A stretch of DNA of 64,000 nt. Source: Desulfovibrio aminophilus DSM 12254. Its GTDB lineage: Bacteria > Desulfobacterota > Desulfovibrionia > Desulfovibrionales > Desulfovibrionaceae. Shown here piece after piece: positions 9,806 to 17,974 of this stretch. Under the pieces are notes generated by a model that saw only the letters and a list, made by a program, of their open reading frames with translations, did no database searches and was not told the DNA's origin. The first letter of the stretch is position 1, and every line of letters begins with the position of its first letter. Made by a program: the position numbers and the translations under genes. Location: positions 124,001-188,000 of the forward strand of contig NZ_AUMA01000008.1 of assembly GCF_000422565.1 (NCBI RefSeq), given 5' to 3'.

Positions 9806-10390
9806 ATGTCCGAAGAGTGCCATCTGGAGGAATACCGGACGCTGCGCAAGGAGATCGACTCCAACCAGCAGATCGTCTCGAACCTGTTCAAGGTGAACGC
9901 CTCCGTGACCGCAGGCATCATCGGCTTCGGCCTGTCGGAAAACACGGCGGGCGGAGCTGTCTTTCTCGCCGCCTACGCCCTGCTCATCCCCTCGATTCTC
10001 TACACCGCTTCCCAGCAGGAGGTCATCGCGGGCATCTCCCAGTACATCCGGGTCGTGCTGGAGCCGAAACTCGGCCTGGGCTGGGAGCGGTCGCTCCACC
10101 TGTTGCGGACGCGCGGACTTTCGCCGGAGAGGAGCCGGTTCCACAGGGCGATGGTGGGGTTCTACATGATTCTCGCCCTGGTCCCGGTGCTGGCGCTGGC
10201 CATGTCCCCCGACATCCCCTTGATGTCGCTGTCGTTCTGGCTGGCGGTCCTGCTGGGCGGATTCACGGCCTTCTTGTCCCGGAGGATACGGCGGGCCTGC
10301 GATGTCGGGTTCCACCGCGAATACGCCGAGGCGTGGCGCGCGGCGCTCGGATTGAAGGCGGAAGCGGGGGACGGGTCGGACGGCGGCTGA
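9806..10390 (+). CDS. membrane protein of unknown function
   Basis: A 194-residue protein with a charged, soluble N terminus (LRKEIDSNQQIVSNLFKVN), two hydrophobic stretches around residues 32-68 and two more around 113-155, and a basic tail, suggesting a four-helix inner-membrane protein. I do not recognise a family with certainty; the N-terminal pattern recalls small bacterial SLATT-like membrane proteins. It begins 30 bases after the Usp gene behind AGGAGGCGGCC, so it is probably the last gene of the kinase-Usp operon. Confidence 0.7.
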   Translation: MSEECHLEEYRTLRKEIDSNQQIVSNLFKVNASVTAGIIGFGLSENTAGGAVFLAAYALLIPSILYTASQQEVIAGISQYIRVVLEPKLGLGWERSLHLLRTRGLSPERSRFHRAMVGFYMILALVPVLALAMSPDIPLMSLSFWLAVLLGGFTAFLSRRIRRACDVGFHREYAEAWRAALGLKAEAGDGSDGG

Positions 10391-10419
10391 GGCTGTGCTG
10401 GCCTCTTCTCTCCGCCTTT

Positions 10420-12009
10420 CTATGAATGGGGCGAAGCCCCCGAAGCCCCCGGAGCCCCACCGCCGGCCATGCGCGTCAGCTCGGCCGCGATCTCGGTTTG
10501 GCCGAGCCGCCGGCAGCGGGTGTAGGTGACACCGTCCTCGACCTCCTTGCTGACCAGGAAGTGCCGCTCGGCCAGGGACGCCAGCTGGGGCCAGTGGGTG
10601 ATGAGCAGCATCTGCTGGCGGCCCGCCAGGGACTTCAGCTTGTCGCCCACCTTGTTCAGGGTGTGGCCGCCGATGCCCGCGTCCACCTCGTCGAAGATGA
10701 GCGTGGGCAGCTCGTCCGAGCTTTTCAGGCTGGTCACGGCCAGGAGGAAGCGCGAGAGTTCACCGCCCGAGGCGATCTTGTCCAGGGGCCGGGGCGGCTG
10801 GCCCGGGTTGGGCACCCAGAGCAGCCGGGCGCGGTCCTCGACCAGCCCGGGATAGGGTTCGAAGGGCTCGAAGGCGTATTCCACGCGGGCGTGCTCGGAG
10901 AAACCCAGGCCGCGCAACTCGGCCTCCAGGGCGCGGCAGAGCCGTTCCCCGGCGGCGCGCCGGGCCGCGTTGAGCCGGGCCAGGATGTCGCCCAGGCGCT
11001 TGGCGGCCGCGGTCTCCTCCTTGTCCAGGCGTTTCAGGTCCAGGCCGCAGGAATCCAGGAAATTCAGGTTCTCGACGATCTCGTCCTTGAGCGCGAGGAT
11101 CTGCTCCAGGCTCTTGTTCAGCTTGCGTTTGAGCCGGGAAATCTCGAACAGCCGGGACTCCAGGGCGTCCAGGTCGATCGTCTCGCCGTCCTCGGCCTCG
11201 GCCCGGCGCAGCCGGTTCTGCAGAGCCTGGAGCCGTAGCCGGAAGTCCTCCACGGCCAGACGCTCCTCCTCGAACTCCGGGAACAGCGCGGATACGGCCT
11301 CCATGTCCCGGGCCAGGACCGCCACGCCCTCGGTGAGCGGGGAGTCGCCTCCCAGGATGTCCAGGGCCTCGGACAGGGCCTTGGCCGCGTGTTCGCGGTC
11401 CCGGGCGCCCTCCTTGCGGGTCAGCAGTTCCTCCTCCTCGCCGGGCAGGGGATCGACCTTCTCGATCTCCGCGCGCTGGAACTCCAGGAACTCCCGCTGG
11501 CGGGCCAGTTCCTCGGTACGGGCCGTCAATTCGCGTCGGCGTTCCAGGATGCGGCGCAGTTCGGAAAGGGTCTCCTCGCGTTCGGCCAGGAGGGACTGTT
11601 CGGGCAGGAAGCCATCCAAGATGCGGGCCTGGTAGGCGGGCTGGAGGAGCTTCTGCTGGCCGTGCTGGGAGGTGTGCAGCACGAGGGAGGGCCGCAGCTC
11701 GAGCACGGCCTCCTGGGAGCCCAGGCGGTCGCCCAGGTAGACGCGGGAGCGGCCGGTTTCGGCCGAGAGTTCGCGGCGGATGACGAGGTCTCCCTCGGGC
11801 CGGGCGAAAAGGGCCTCGACCACGGCTTTTTCCTTGCCCGGCCGGACCATCTCCGCGCCCATGCGCTCGCCGGTGAGGAAGTCGATGGCGCGCAGGATGA
11901 AGGATTTGCCCGCGCCGGTCTCGCCGGTGAGCACGTTCAGGCCCTTGGAGAATTCCAGTTCCGCGTCCTCGATGAGGGCCAGATCGCGGATGCGCAGCAG
12001 TTCGAGCAT
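10420..12009 (-). CDS. recN: DNA repair ATPase RecN
   Basis: RecN is an SMC-like ATPase that acts early at DNA double-strand breaks. The 529-residue protein begins with the conserved LRIRDLALIEDAELEF and a Walker A of GETGAGKSF (about residues 29-37). It has a central coiled-coil rich in Glu/Arg/Leu, and ends with the ABC signature ASGGELSRF and Walker B LIFDEVDAGIGG followed by LLITHWPQLA. Length and order are normal. It is transcribed toward the Usp operon (convergent, 29-base gap) and lies 56 bases downstream of a dipeptide-type permease gene, perhaps in one transcript. Confidence 0.97.
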   Translation of the reverse strand: MLELLRIRDLALIEDAELEFSKGLNVLTGETGAGKSFILRAIDFLTGERMGAEMVRPGKEKAVVEALFARPEGDLVIRRELSAETGRSRVYLGDRLGSQEAVLELRPSLVLHTSQHGQQKLLQPAYQARILDGFLPEQSLLAEREETLSELRRILERRRELTARTEELARQREFLEFQRAEIEKVDPLPGEEEELLTRKEGARDREHAAKALSEALDILGGDSPLTEGVAVLARDMEAVSALFPEFEEERLAVEDFRLRLQALQNRLRRAEAEDGETIDLDALESRLFEISRLKRKLNKSLEQILALKDEIVENLNFLDSCGLDLKRLDKEETAAAKRLGDILARLNAARRAAGERLCRALEAELRGLGFSEHARVEYAFEPFEPYPGLVEDRARLLWVPNPGQPPRPLDKIASGGELSRFLLAVTSLKSSDELPTLIFDEVDAGIGGHTLNKVGDKLKSLAGRQQMLLITHWPQLASLAERHFLVSKEVEDGVTYTRCRRLGQTEIAAELTRMAGGGAPGASGASPHS

Positions 12010-12065
12010 GGGTGTCCTTCCAAGGCTCCCTTAAACTCGGCCGGAAAGGGAATCAAGGGCGGCGA

Positions 12066-12902
12066 TCACCGCCGCAGCCTCGGGTCCAGAAGGTCGCGCA
12101 GGGATTCGCCCAGCAGGTTGTAGCCGAGCACCGTGAGCAGGATGGCCAGCCCCGGGAAGACCGAGAGCCAGGGCGCGATGCCGAGCACATCCTTGCCCTC
12201 CATGAGCATGTTGCCCCAGGACGGGTCCGGCGGCTGTACGCCCAGGCCCAGGAAGCTCAGCGAGGACTCCACCAGGATGGCCCCGGCCACGCCCAGGCTG
12301 GCCGAGACGAGCACCGGGGCCAGGGCGTTGGGCAGGATGTGCCGGAGCAGGATGCGGCCCGGGCCCGCCCCGGCCACGCGCGCGGCCAGCACGAAGTCCC
12401 GGGACTTGAGGGTCAGGGTCTCGGCCCGCACGAGCCGGGCCACGCCCATCCAGGAGGTCAGGCCGATGACGACCATGATGTTCGTCAGACTCGGCTCCAG
12501 GAAGGCGATGACCGCCAGGATGAGGAAGAAGGACGGGAAGCAGAGCATCACGTCCACCCCGCGCATGACGATCTCGTCGGTGAGCCTGCCGAAGTACCCG
12601 GCCACCAGCCCCAGGGCTAGGCCGATGGCCGTGGAGATGCCCACGGCCACGAAGCCGACCCAGAGCGAGACCCGGCCGCCCCAGAGGATGCGCGAGAGCA
12701 CGTCCCGGCCCAGGGCGTCGGTGCCCAGGGGGTGGGTCCAGGAGGGCGGCTGGAGGATGACGTTCACGTCGATGTCCAGGGGGTCGAAAGGCGCCAACCA
12801 GGGGGCCAGGACGGCGGCCAGAGAGATGACGCCCACCAGGCCCAGGCCCAGCACGAGCAGGCCGTGGCGCGAGAGGAACGAGGGCCGTTTCAGCGCGTTC
12901 AC
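12066..12902 (-). CDS. ABC transporter permease, DppC/OppC type
   Basis: A 278-residue inner-membrane permease of the peptide/nickel class. It has an N-terminal single helix, the periplasmic HPLGTDALGRDVLSRI motif typical of DppC/OppC, five further helices, and the cytoplasmic EAA-type loop AARVAGAGPGRILLRHILPN that docks to the ATPase. The frame is open further upstream, but that part is the antisense shadow of the next gene. The true start is the GTG at 12902, which overlaps the stop of the DppB-type gene. No binding protein or ATPase is in the neighbourhood, so these subunits must come from elsewhere. Confidence 0.93.
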   Translation of the reverse strand: MNALKRPSFLSRHGLLVLGLGLVGVISLAAVLAPWLAPFDPLDIDVNVILQPPSWTHPLGTDALGRDVLSRILWGGRVSLWVGFVAVGISTAIGLALGLVAGYFGRLTDEIVMRGVDVMLCFPSFFLILAVIAFLEPSLTNIMVVIGLTSWMGVARLVRAETLTLKSRDFVLAARVAGAGPGRILLRHILPNALAPVLVSASLGVAGAILVESSLSFLGLGVQPPDPSWGNMLMEGKDVLGIAPWLSVFPGLAILLTVLGYNLLGESLRDLLDPRLRR

Positions 12903-13894
12903 GCGGCCTCCCCGCCGGAGCGGCGCGCGCGTGGGTCGGCCAGGCCGTAGCCCAGGTCGGCCAGGAGATTGCCCGCCAGGGTGAGCACCGCGCCGAGCAC
13001 GAGGCTGCCCATGATGAGCGGGTAGTCCCGGGCCATGACCGCCTGGTAGAAGAGCTGGCCCAGGCCGGGCAGGGCGAAGATGGATTCGATGATCACGCTT
13101 CCGCCGATGAGCCCGGGCACGGACAGACCGAGGATGGTGATCACCGGCATGAGGGCGTTGCGCAGGGCGTGGCGGAAGATCACGATCCGTTCGGGCAGGC
13201 CCTTGGCCCGGGCGGTCATGATGTAGTCCTGGCGCAGAACCTCCAGCATGGACGCGCGCATGAAGCGCGAGAGCCCGGCCAGGGAGCCGAAGGTGTAGAT
13301 GAAGATGGGCAGGGCCAGGTGTCGGGCCAGGTCCGCGACCTTGCCCCAGAAGGAGAGGTGCGGGAAGTCCAGGGAGGTGATGCCCGAGATGGGCAGCACG
13401 GGCCAGTGGATGCCCAGGGCCAGCATGAGCAGGAGGGCCAGCCAGAATCCGGGCATGGCGAAGCCGATGAACACGAGCACGGTCATGGAGCGATCGAAGG
13501 GCCCATTCTGTTTCCAGGCCGAGAGCACGCCTATGGGCACGGCCAGGAGCAGGGTCAGGATCAGGGAGGCCACGTTCATGCCGAAGGTCAGCGGCAGGCG
13601 CTCCTCGATCTTGTCCCACACGGGGCGGTTGTCGCCGGACACGGACTGGCCGAAGTCGAAGGTGGCCAGCCGGGCGATCCAGCGGCCGTACTGCACGTGG
13701 ATGGGCTGGTCCAGGCCGTAGAGCTTTTCCAGGCGGGCCCGGGCTTCGGGCGTGACCGTGGGATTCATGGTGGTCTGGAGGTCGGTGGGCGTGCCCGGGG
13801 CCAGGTGGATGACCCAGAAGCTGACCACCGTGATCCCGAGAAAGACCACGGCGATCCAGAGGAGTTTGAGCAGGATGCGGGAGAGCACGCGCAT
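12899..13894 (-). CDS. ABC transporter permease, DppB/OppB type
   Basis: A 331-residue permease: first helix at residues 9-30, a periplasmic region with HLAPGTPTD, GLDQPIHVQYGRW and DFGQSVSG (all typical of DppB/OppB), then five helices and the EAA loop TARAKGLPERIVIFRHALRN. It forms the heterodimeric channel with the overlapping DppC-type partner downstream. The substrate class could be peptides, nickel or oligosaccharides; the sequence alone does not decide. The promoter must lie in the 240 bases shared with the divergent tRNA gene. Confidence 0.93.
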   Translation of the reverse strand: MRVLSRILLKLLWIAVVFLGITVVSFWVIHLAPGTPTDLQTTMNPTVTPEARARLEKLYGLDQPIHVQYGRWIARLATFDFGQSVSGDNRPVWDKIEERLPLTFGMNVASLILTLLLAVPIGVLSAWKQNGPFDRSMTVLVFIGFAMPGFWLALLLMLALGIHWPVLPISGITSLDFPHLSFWGKVADLARHLALPIFIYTFGSLAGLSRFMRASMLEVLRQDYIMTARAKGLPERIVIFRHALRNALMPVITILGLSVPGLIGGSVIIESIFALPGLGQLFYQAVMARDYPLIMGSLVLGAVLTLAGNLLADLGYGLADPRARRSGGEAA

Positions 13895-14088
13895 GGGCCT
13901 TGATACGCCAGCATGGGCTTGGAATCAATGCGGGAAGGCCCTCGGCCGGAGCGCCCGCGAGCGCCGCAGGCGGGGGTCGCGTCCTGGCGGCATGTGCTCC
14001 GACCGGTTGCGTGCGCCTTCGGCAAAAGGTCGCGGCCCGCGCAACGCACCGCCCCGCAAGGGAATTTTAATTTTTTTCATCTTTCGTG

Positions 14089-14117
14089 TTGACAAGCGAA
14101 GGTCTGTTGGCTAAACA
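14089..14117 (+). promoter_or_regulatory. promoter of tRNA-Ala(GGC)
   Basis: A perfect TTGACA (14089-14094), a 17-base spacer and TAAACA (14112-14117) place the transcription start about 13 bases before the mature tRNA, the usual layout for a stable RNA gene. An AT-rich stretch (14061-14080) just upstream could serve as an UP element. Confidence 0.65.
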
Positions 14118-14136
14118 CTCCTTCTGCCATGCGAGT

Positions 14137-14212
<76 letters not shown>

Positions 14213-14225
14213 ACGTGAAGAACAA

Positions 14226-14257
14226 GGGCTTCGGATGAGATTCCGAAGCCCTTTTTC
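14226..14257 (+). terminator. rho-independent terminator after tRNA-Ala
   Basis: A perfect 10-bp stem (14226-14235 with 14242-14251) with a 6-base loop, followed by TTTTTC. It ends the tRNA transcript. Confidence 0.92.
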
Positions 14258-14330
14258 TTTGCCCGCCTTCGGGAACGATCGCTTGTTTCTCCTCGGGAGT
14301 TCTTGCAGCCTTACGCTCCGCGCAACGCAT

Positions 14331-14372
14331 GAAAAAGGCCGTTCCCCCCGTCCATTGGCGGCGGAACGGCCT
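14331..14372 (-). terminator. rho-independent terminator after the APC permease
   Basis: Read on the minus strand, a 10-bp stem (AGGCCGTTCC with GGAACGGCCT) closes a loop of 17 bases and is followed by TTTTTC. It lies 25 bases beyond the permease stop. Confidence 0.85.
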
Positions 14373-14396
14373 CACGGCGTCAGAGGCAGGCGGAGG

Positions 14397-15722
14397 CTAG
14401 GCCTTTTTCCTGTCGCGCATGAGCGCGAAGCCCACGGCCAGGATGCCCAGGGCCAGGATCAGGAAGTGCAGGAACATGTCCTTCTGGATCGCGCCCCAGA
14501 TGATGTACAGGGAGCCCATCCCCGCCAGCAGCGGGCAGAGGTAGCGGCTGAACGGGCCCAGGTCCGTGAAGGTCTTCATCACCCAGATGTAGATGGAGAT
14601 GTAGATCACATAGAGGATGGCGATGGGCAGTTCGGAGACGTCCATGAACTGGCCCCACCAGCCCGCGAAGTTGCCGTACCAGACCAGGAGCCAGAAGCAG
14701 GACAGGAGGTAGCCGAGCAGCGCGGAGTTGATGGTGCTGTTGGTCACGGCGTTGATTCGGCGGAAGAACGCCGGGCAGGGGCCCATGTCGCGCGCGGCGA
14801 TGGAGTACATGCCTCGGGCCGAGCCCATGATCAGGCCGTTGAGCGTGCCCAGGCAGGAGATGATGACGAAGACGGTGAGCAGCGTTCCGCCGATGGTGTT
14901 GAACACCAAGCCGATGACCTGGACCGGCGCGGCGTCGCCCGCCTCGAGCACCTGGGCGTTGGTCAGCACGCCGGAGATGCCGAGGTAGTAGAGCATGTAG
15001 ATGGTCACCACCGCGATGGTCCCCGCGATCAGCGCCCGGGGCAAGGTGCGCTTGGCGTCGCGCAACTCGGCGTTGATGACCGTGGCGATGATCCAACCCT
15101 CGTAGGCGAAGGCCGTGGACAGGGTGGCCACGGCGAGGCCGCCCTGGCCGGACACGCCCTGAGCGGTCTGCATGAAGTTGCTCATGGTCATCCCGCTGCG
15201 CAGGCCCGCGATGCCGCCCACGACGGCCACCAGGCCCAGGGGGATGAGCTTGATCACGGTGGCGGAGACCTGCCACGCGCCCGCGAGCCTGGGCGAGAAG
15301 TAGTTCAGCAGGAAGAAGCCGGTCAGGTAGACGACGGACACGGGCCAGAGGCCGTCCTTCATCCCGAGCAGCCCCACGGTGTATTTGGCCGAGACCCAGG
15401 CGAGCACCGCCACCAGCGTGGGGTAGTAGATGAAGGTCATGAACCAGGCCACCATGTAGCCCGCCTTCCTGCCGTAGGCCTGTTCGAAGTAGTCCACCAC
15501 GCCGTTGACCCGCTCGATGCGGGTGGCGATCTTGGAGAAGACGTAGGCGGTCACGACCATGATCGAGCCGCCGATGAGCCAGGCGAGCAGGGCCGTGGTG
15601 AGGCTGCCGCCGGAGGCCTTGAGTACGTCGTCGGCCTTGAAGAACACGCCGGAGCCGATGACGATGCCGACGACCATGGCGGCCGCGGTCCAGAAACCGT
15701 ATTTTTTTTGTAGGTCAGGCAT
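14397..15722 (-). CDS. APC-family amino acid permease
   Basis: A 441-residue protein with about 12 membrane helices. The first helix carries VGIVIGSGVFF, the unwound GSG motif where APC transporters bind the substrate amine and carboxylate. TAFAYEGWIIATVINAELRDAKRTLPRAL matches the helix 6/loop region of amino-acid/polyamine permeases in sections. It should import an amino acid in symport or exchange at the inner membrane; the substrate is not resolved. It is monocistronic, with its own terminator, and has an unusually long leader with terminator-like hairpins (15723-15980). Confidence 0.9.
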   Translation of the reverse strand: MPDLQKKYGFWTAAAMVVGIVIGSGVFFKADDVLKASGGSLTTALLAWLIGGSIMVVTAYVFSKIATRIERVNGVVDYFEQAYGRKAGYMVAWFMTFIYYPTLVAVLAWVSAKYTVGLLGMKDGLWPVSVVYLTGFFLLNYFSPRLAGAWQVSATVIKLIPLGLVAVVGGIAGLRSGMTMSNFMQTAQGVSGQGGLAVATLSTAFAYEGWIIATVINAELRDAKRTLPRALIAGTIAVVTIYMLYYLGISGVLTNAQVLEAGDAAPVQVIGLVFNTIGGTLLTVFVIISCLGTLNGLIMGSARGMYSIAARDMGPCPAFFRRINAVTNSTINSALLGYLLSCFWLLVWYGNFAGWWGQFMDVSELPIAILYVIYISIYIWVMKTFTDLGPFSRYLCPLLAGMGSLYIIWGAIQKDMFLHFLILALGILAVGFALMRDRKKA

Positions 15723-16212
15723 TGTTTTCTCGCGTTTCCTTGGTGTGGCCCCCGAAAAGCGGGGCGAAAACCGACGGATTCCGCCGTCGGCCCAGCTCCT
15801 TTCTCACCTTTTCCGCATGTCATCAAGAGCGGCCTGGACAGCCGCCGTCGCACTTCGGAGGGGCGGGGCGAATGCGGGATTCCCGCTGACTCCGCCGGGT
15901 CTTGTTCCTCGTTTCATGTCGTCGTGTTCTCCCCGCGACAAAAAAAAGAAGGGAATCCTTTTCAATACGCCTGGATTCCCGTGGAACGCCCGCGCATATC
16001 CTGCTCCGATATTTTCATTTCTTCAAGAGATAAAGCGGGTTGATCACCGGGCCGGAGGGCCGGGACTGAAGGCCGGAGACTGGGGCGGCGTTTTCGCCGA
16101 AGCCCGGTCCCACTGGCGTCCGGAGAGCCTTCGTCCTTGCTTTGCCTGGGACGATCTGGAAGAATCGCGCGCTTTCAAGGCGGTTGACCCTGTTACCGGA
16201 AAGGCGCAGCAC
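15723..16212. other. 490-base divergent intergenic region with structured minus-strand leader
   Basis: No convincing gene. Toward the APC permease (minus strand) the region contains a canonical terminator at 15939-15980, then a possible 37-codon frame starting at 15919 or close by with no convincing ribosome site, then a 7-bp hairpin (CCGACGG/CCGTCGG, about 15771-15790) followed by TTTT, and a GC hairpin just before the start codon. This suggests an attenuated or regulated leader. I could not match it to a known riboswitch. The plus-strand side holds the upstream region of the NCS2-type gene, with no clear promoter. Confidence 0.45.
15939..15980 (-). terminator. rho-independent terminator upstream of the APC permease gene
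   Basis: On the minus strand GGGAATCC (15980-15973) pairs with GGATTCCC (15958-15951) across a 14-base loop and is followed by TTCTTTTTTTT. It stands about 215 bases before the permease start codon, where no gene needs ending, so it either ends a small RNA or acts as an attenuator. Confidence 0.75.
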
Positions 16213-17913
16213 ATGATCCGCGACACGCTCAAGTTCGACGTGGGCCAGACCCCGCCGCCGCACACCACGCTCTGCATCGCGTTCATGCACGTGCTGTTGG
16301 TGTTCGACGCCATCATCTTCATCCCCAACGTGCTCGGCAAGACCACGGACATCGCGCCCCAGACCCTGGCCTTCATCACCTTCGCCATCATCATCGTCGC
16401 GGCGGTATTCACCTTTCTGCAGAGCCGGACGCGTCTCGGCTTGGGCGCGGGATTCGTGCTCTTCACCGGCTCCTACAGCGCGTTCCTCCTCTGCTCATTG
16501 GACGCCGTGAAGATGGGCGGGATGCCCCTGCTGGCCACCATGTCCCTGCTCACGGCGCCGGTGGTCTTCCTGTACACCTTCTTCATCCGCTTCTTCCGGC
16601 ACATCATCACCCCGGCCGTGGGCGGCGTGGTCATCCTGCTCATAGCCACCTCCATGGTGCCCATCGGCCTTGGGCTCTGGGCCGGCGAGACCGCCTCCGT
16701 CACCCGCCTGGGAATCGGGGCCGTCACCGTGCTCATCCTGACCCTGATGATGCTCTTCGCTCCGCCCGCCCTGCGACTCTGGGGACCGCTGCTGGCGATG
16801 GGCGGCGGTTACGGCGCGGCGGCCCTCACCGGCGAACTTCACTTCGAACACGCGGTCCACGCGGCCTGGTTCGGCCTGCCGCAACTCTCCGCCTGGCCCG
16901 GCCTGGAACTGGACCTCCACTCCGCGCACCTGCCGCTCTTCCTCGCCTTCGGCATGGGCATGGTGGCCAGCATGATCGAGAGCACGGGCAACATCATGCT
17001 CGTGCAACAGATATCCACGCGTGACTTCCGGCGGGTGTCCTACGACCGGGTGCAAGGCGGCCTGTACTGCGACGGCCTGAGCAAGATCACGGCCGCGCTG
17101 CTCGGCACGGCCGTTCCCTCGCTCTACTGCGACAACCTTCCGCTCATCGAGATGACCGGCGTGGCCTCCCGCCGCGTCGGCGCGGTCGGGGCCGCCATCC
17201 TGCTCCTGCTGGCCTTCATGCCCAAGGTCAGCGGCGTCATCCTGGACATGCCCGGCCCGGTGATCGGGGGATTCCTCATCGTCATCGCGGCCTTGTTGTT
17301 CCATGCGGGTTTCGGTCTGGTGGCCATGACCCGGTTGAACAACCAGCACGGCCTCATCCTCGGCCTGTCCCTGGTGGTGGGTCTGGTGGCCGGGGGCAGG
17401 TCGTTCTTTCCGGGAGTGGCGCCGTCCACCCTGAGCCCGCTGCTCCAGAACAGCGTGGCCATGGGCGGGTTCACGGCCTTCCTGCTGAGCACCCTGGCCT
17501 ATCTCGCGCCCCGGCGAGGGCTCACGGGCGTTTTTCGGGCCGATCCCGCCGAGGTCCGCTCCCTGCACGACCTGCTGGCCTCCGGCAGACACCGCCTCCA
17601 CCTGCCCCAAGACCGTTTCAACGTCCTCTCCCTATGCTGCGAGGAAGTCTTCCTGCACATGCTCGGGCAGGGGGGCAGGGGCGGTGAGGACTCCGTGAGT
17701 CTGCGGGTTTCCAGAATCGAGGAGGGCTGGTCGGTGGAGATGATCTGCGGGCACATGATGGACGACATCAACAACTTCGCCCTGCCGGAATCCCTGCTGC
17801 AGGCCTCGCCGGACGAACTCGGCCAATTGGGGCTGGTGCTCTTCTCGCAGTATGCCCGCGACGTGAAGCACATGGAGATATCCGGCTACTCCTACATCTC
17901 TTTCCTGATTTGA
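16213..17913 (+). CDS. NCS2-type (xanthine/uracil family) permease with an extra C-terminal cytoplasmic domain
   Basis: A 566-residue protein. Residues 15-435 form a nucleobase-cation symporter 2 type membrane domain, with MIESTGNIMLVQQIS (around 254), GLYCDGLSKITAALLGT and SRRVGAVGAAILLLLAFMPK as in the family. Unlike ordinary NCS2 proteins it continues for about 120 residues into a soluble domain (from about 445). That domain resembles a degenerate RsbW-like histidine-kinase ATPase domain (FNVLSLCCEEVFLHML, then a beta-hairpin and a final helix), but lacks clear N and G boxes. The start is the ATG at 16213 after GGAAAGGCGC; longer starts read through leader-like sequence. The substrate is probably a nucleobase or related anion. 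Confidence 0.82.
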   Translation: MIRDTLKFDVGQTPPPHTTLCIAFMHVLLVFDAIIFIPNVLGKTTDIAPQTLAFITFAIIIVAAVFTFLQSRTRLGLGAGFVLFTGSYSAFLLCSLDAVKMGGMPLLATMSLLTAPVVFLYTFFIRFFRHIITPAVGGVVILLIATSMVPIGLGLWAGETASVTRLGIGAVTVLILTLMMLFAPPALRLWGPLLAMGGGYGAAALTGELHFEHAVHAAWFGLPQLSAWPGLELDLHSAHLPLFLAFGMGMVASMIESTGNIMLVQQISTRDFRRVSYDRVQGGLYCDGLSKITAALLGTAVPSLYCDNLPLIEMTGVASRRVGAVGAAILLLLAFMPKVSGVILDMPGPVIGGFLIVIAALLFHAGFGLVAMTRLNNQHGLILGLSLVVGLVAGGRSFFPGVAPSTLSPLLQNSVAMGGFTAFLLSTLAYLAPRRGLTGVFRADPAEVRSLHDLLASGRHRLHLPQDRFNVLSLCCEEVFLHMLGQGGRGGEDSVSLRVSRIEEGWSVEMICGHMMDDINNFALPESLLQASPDELGQLGLVLFSQYARDVKHMEISGYSYISFLI

Positions 17914-17974
17914 GCGGCCGCCGAGCGCGTCCGCCATATTGACCCCGGCGATGCGGTTTGGATATATCGTCGGT

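Noticed and set aside
12066-13928. A 620-codon minus-strand frame suggesting one long protein through both permease genes.
   Set aside because: The first half is the out-of-frame shadow of the DppB-type gene (Pro/Arg/His-rich); the real DppC-type gene starts at the overlapping GTG at 12902.
14235-15713. A 492-codon plus-strand frame opposite the APC permease.
   Set aside because: Composition is His/Asp/Gly/Gln-rich, typical of the reverse complement of a GC-rich membrane-protein gene, with no ribosome site or motif.
15559-16212. A longer N terminus for the NCS2-type permease.
   Set aside because: The upstream codons run through the divergent promoter and leader of the APC permease and are not family-like; the ATG at 16213 has a ribosome site and starts the conserved part.
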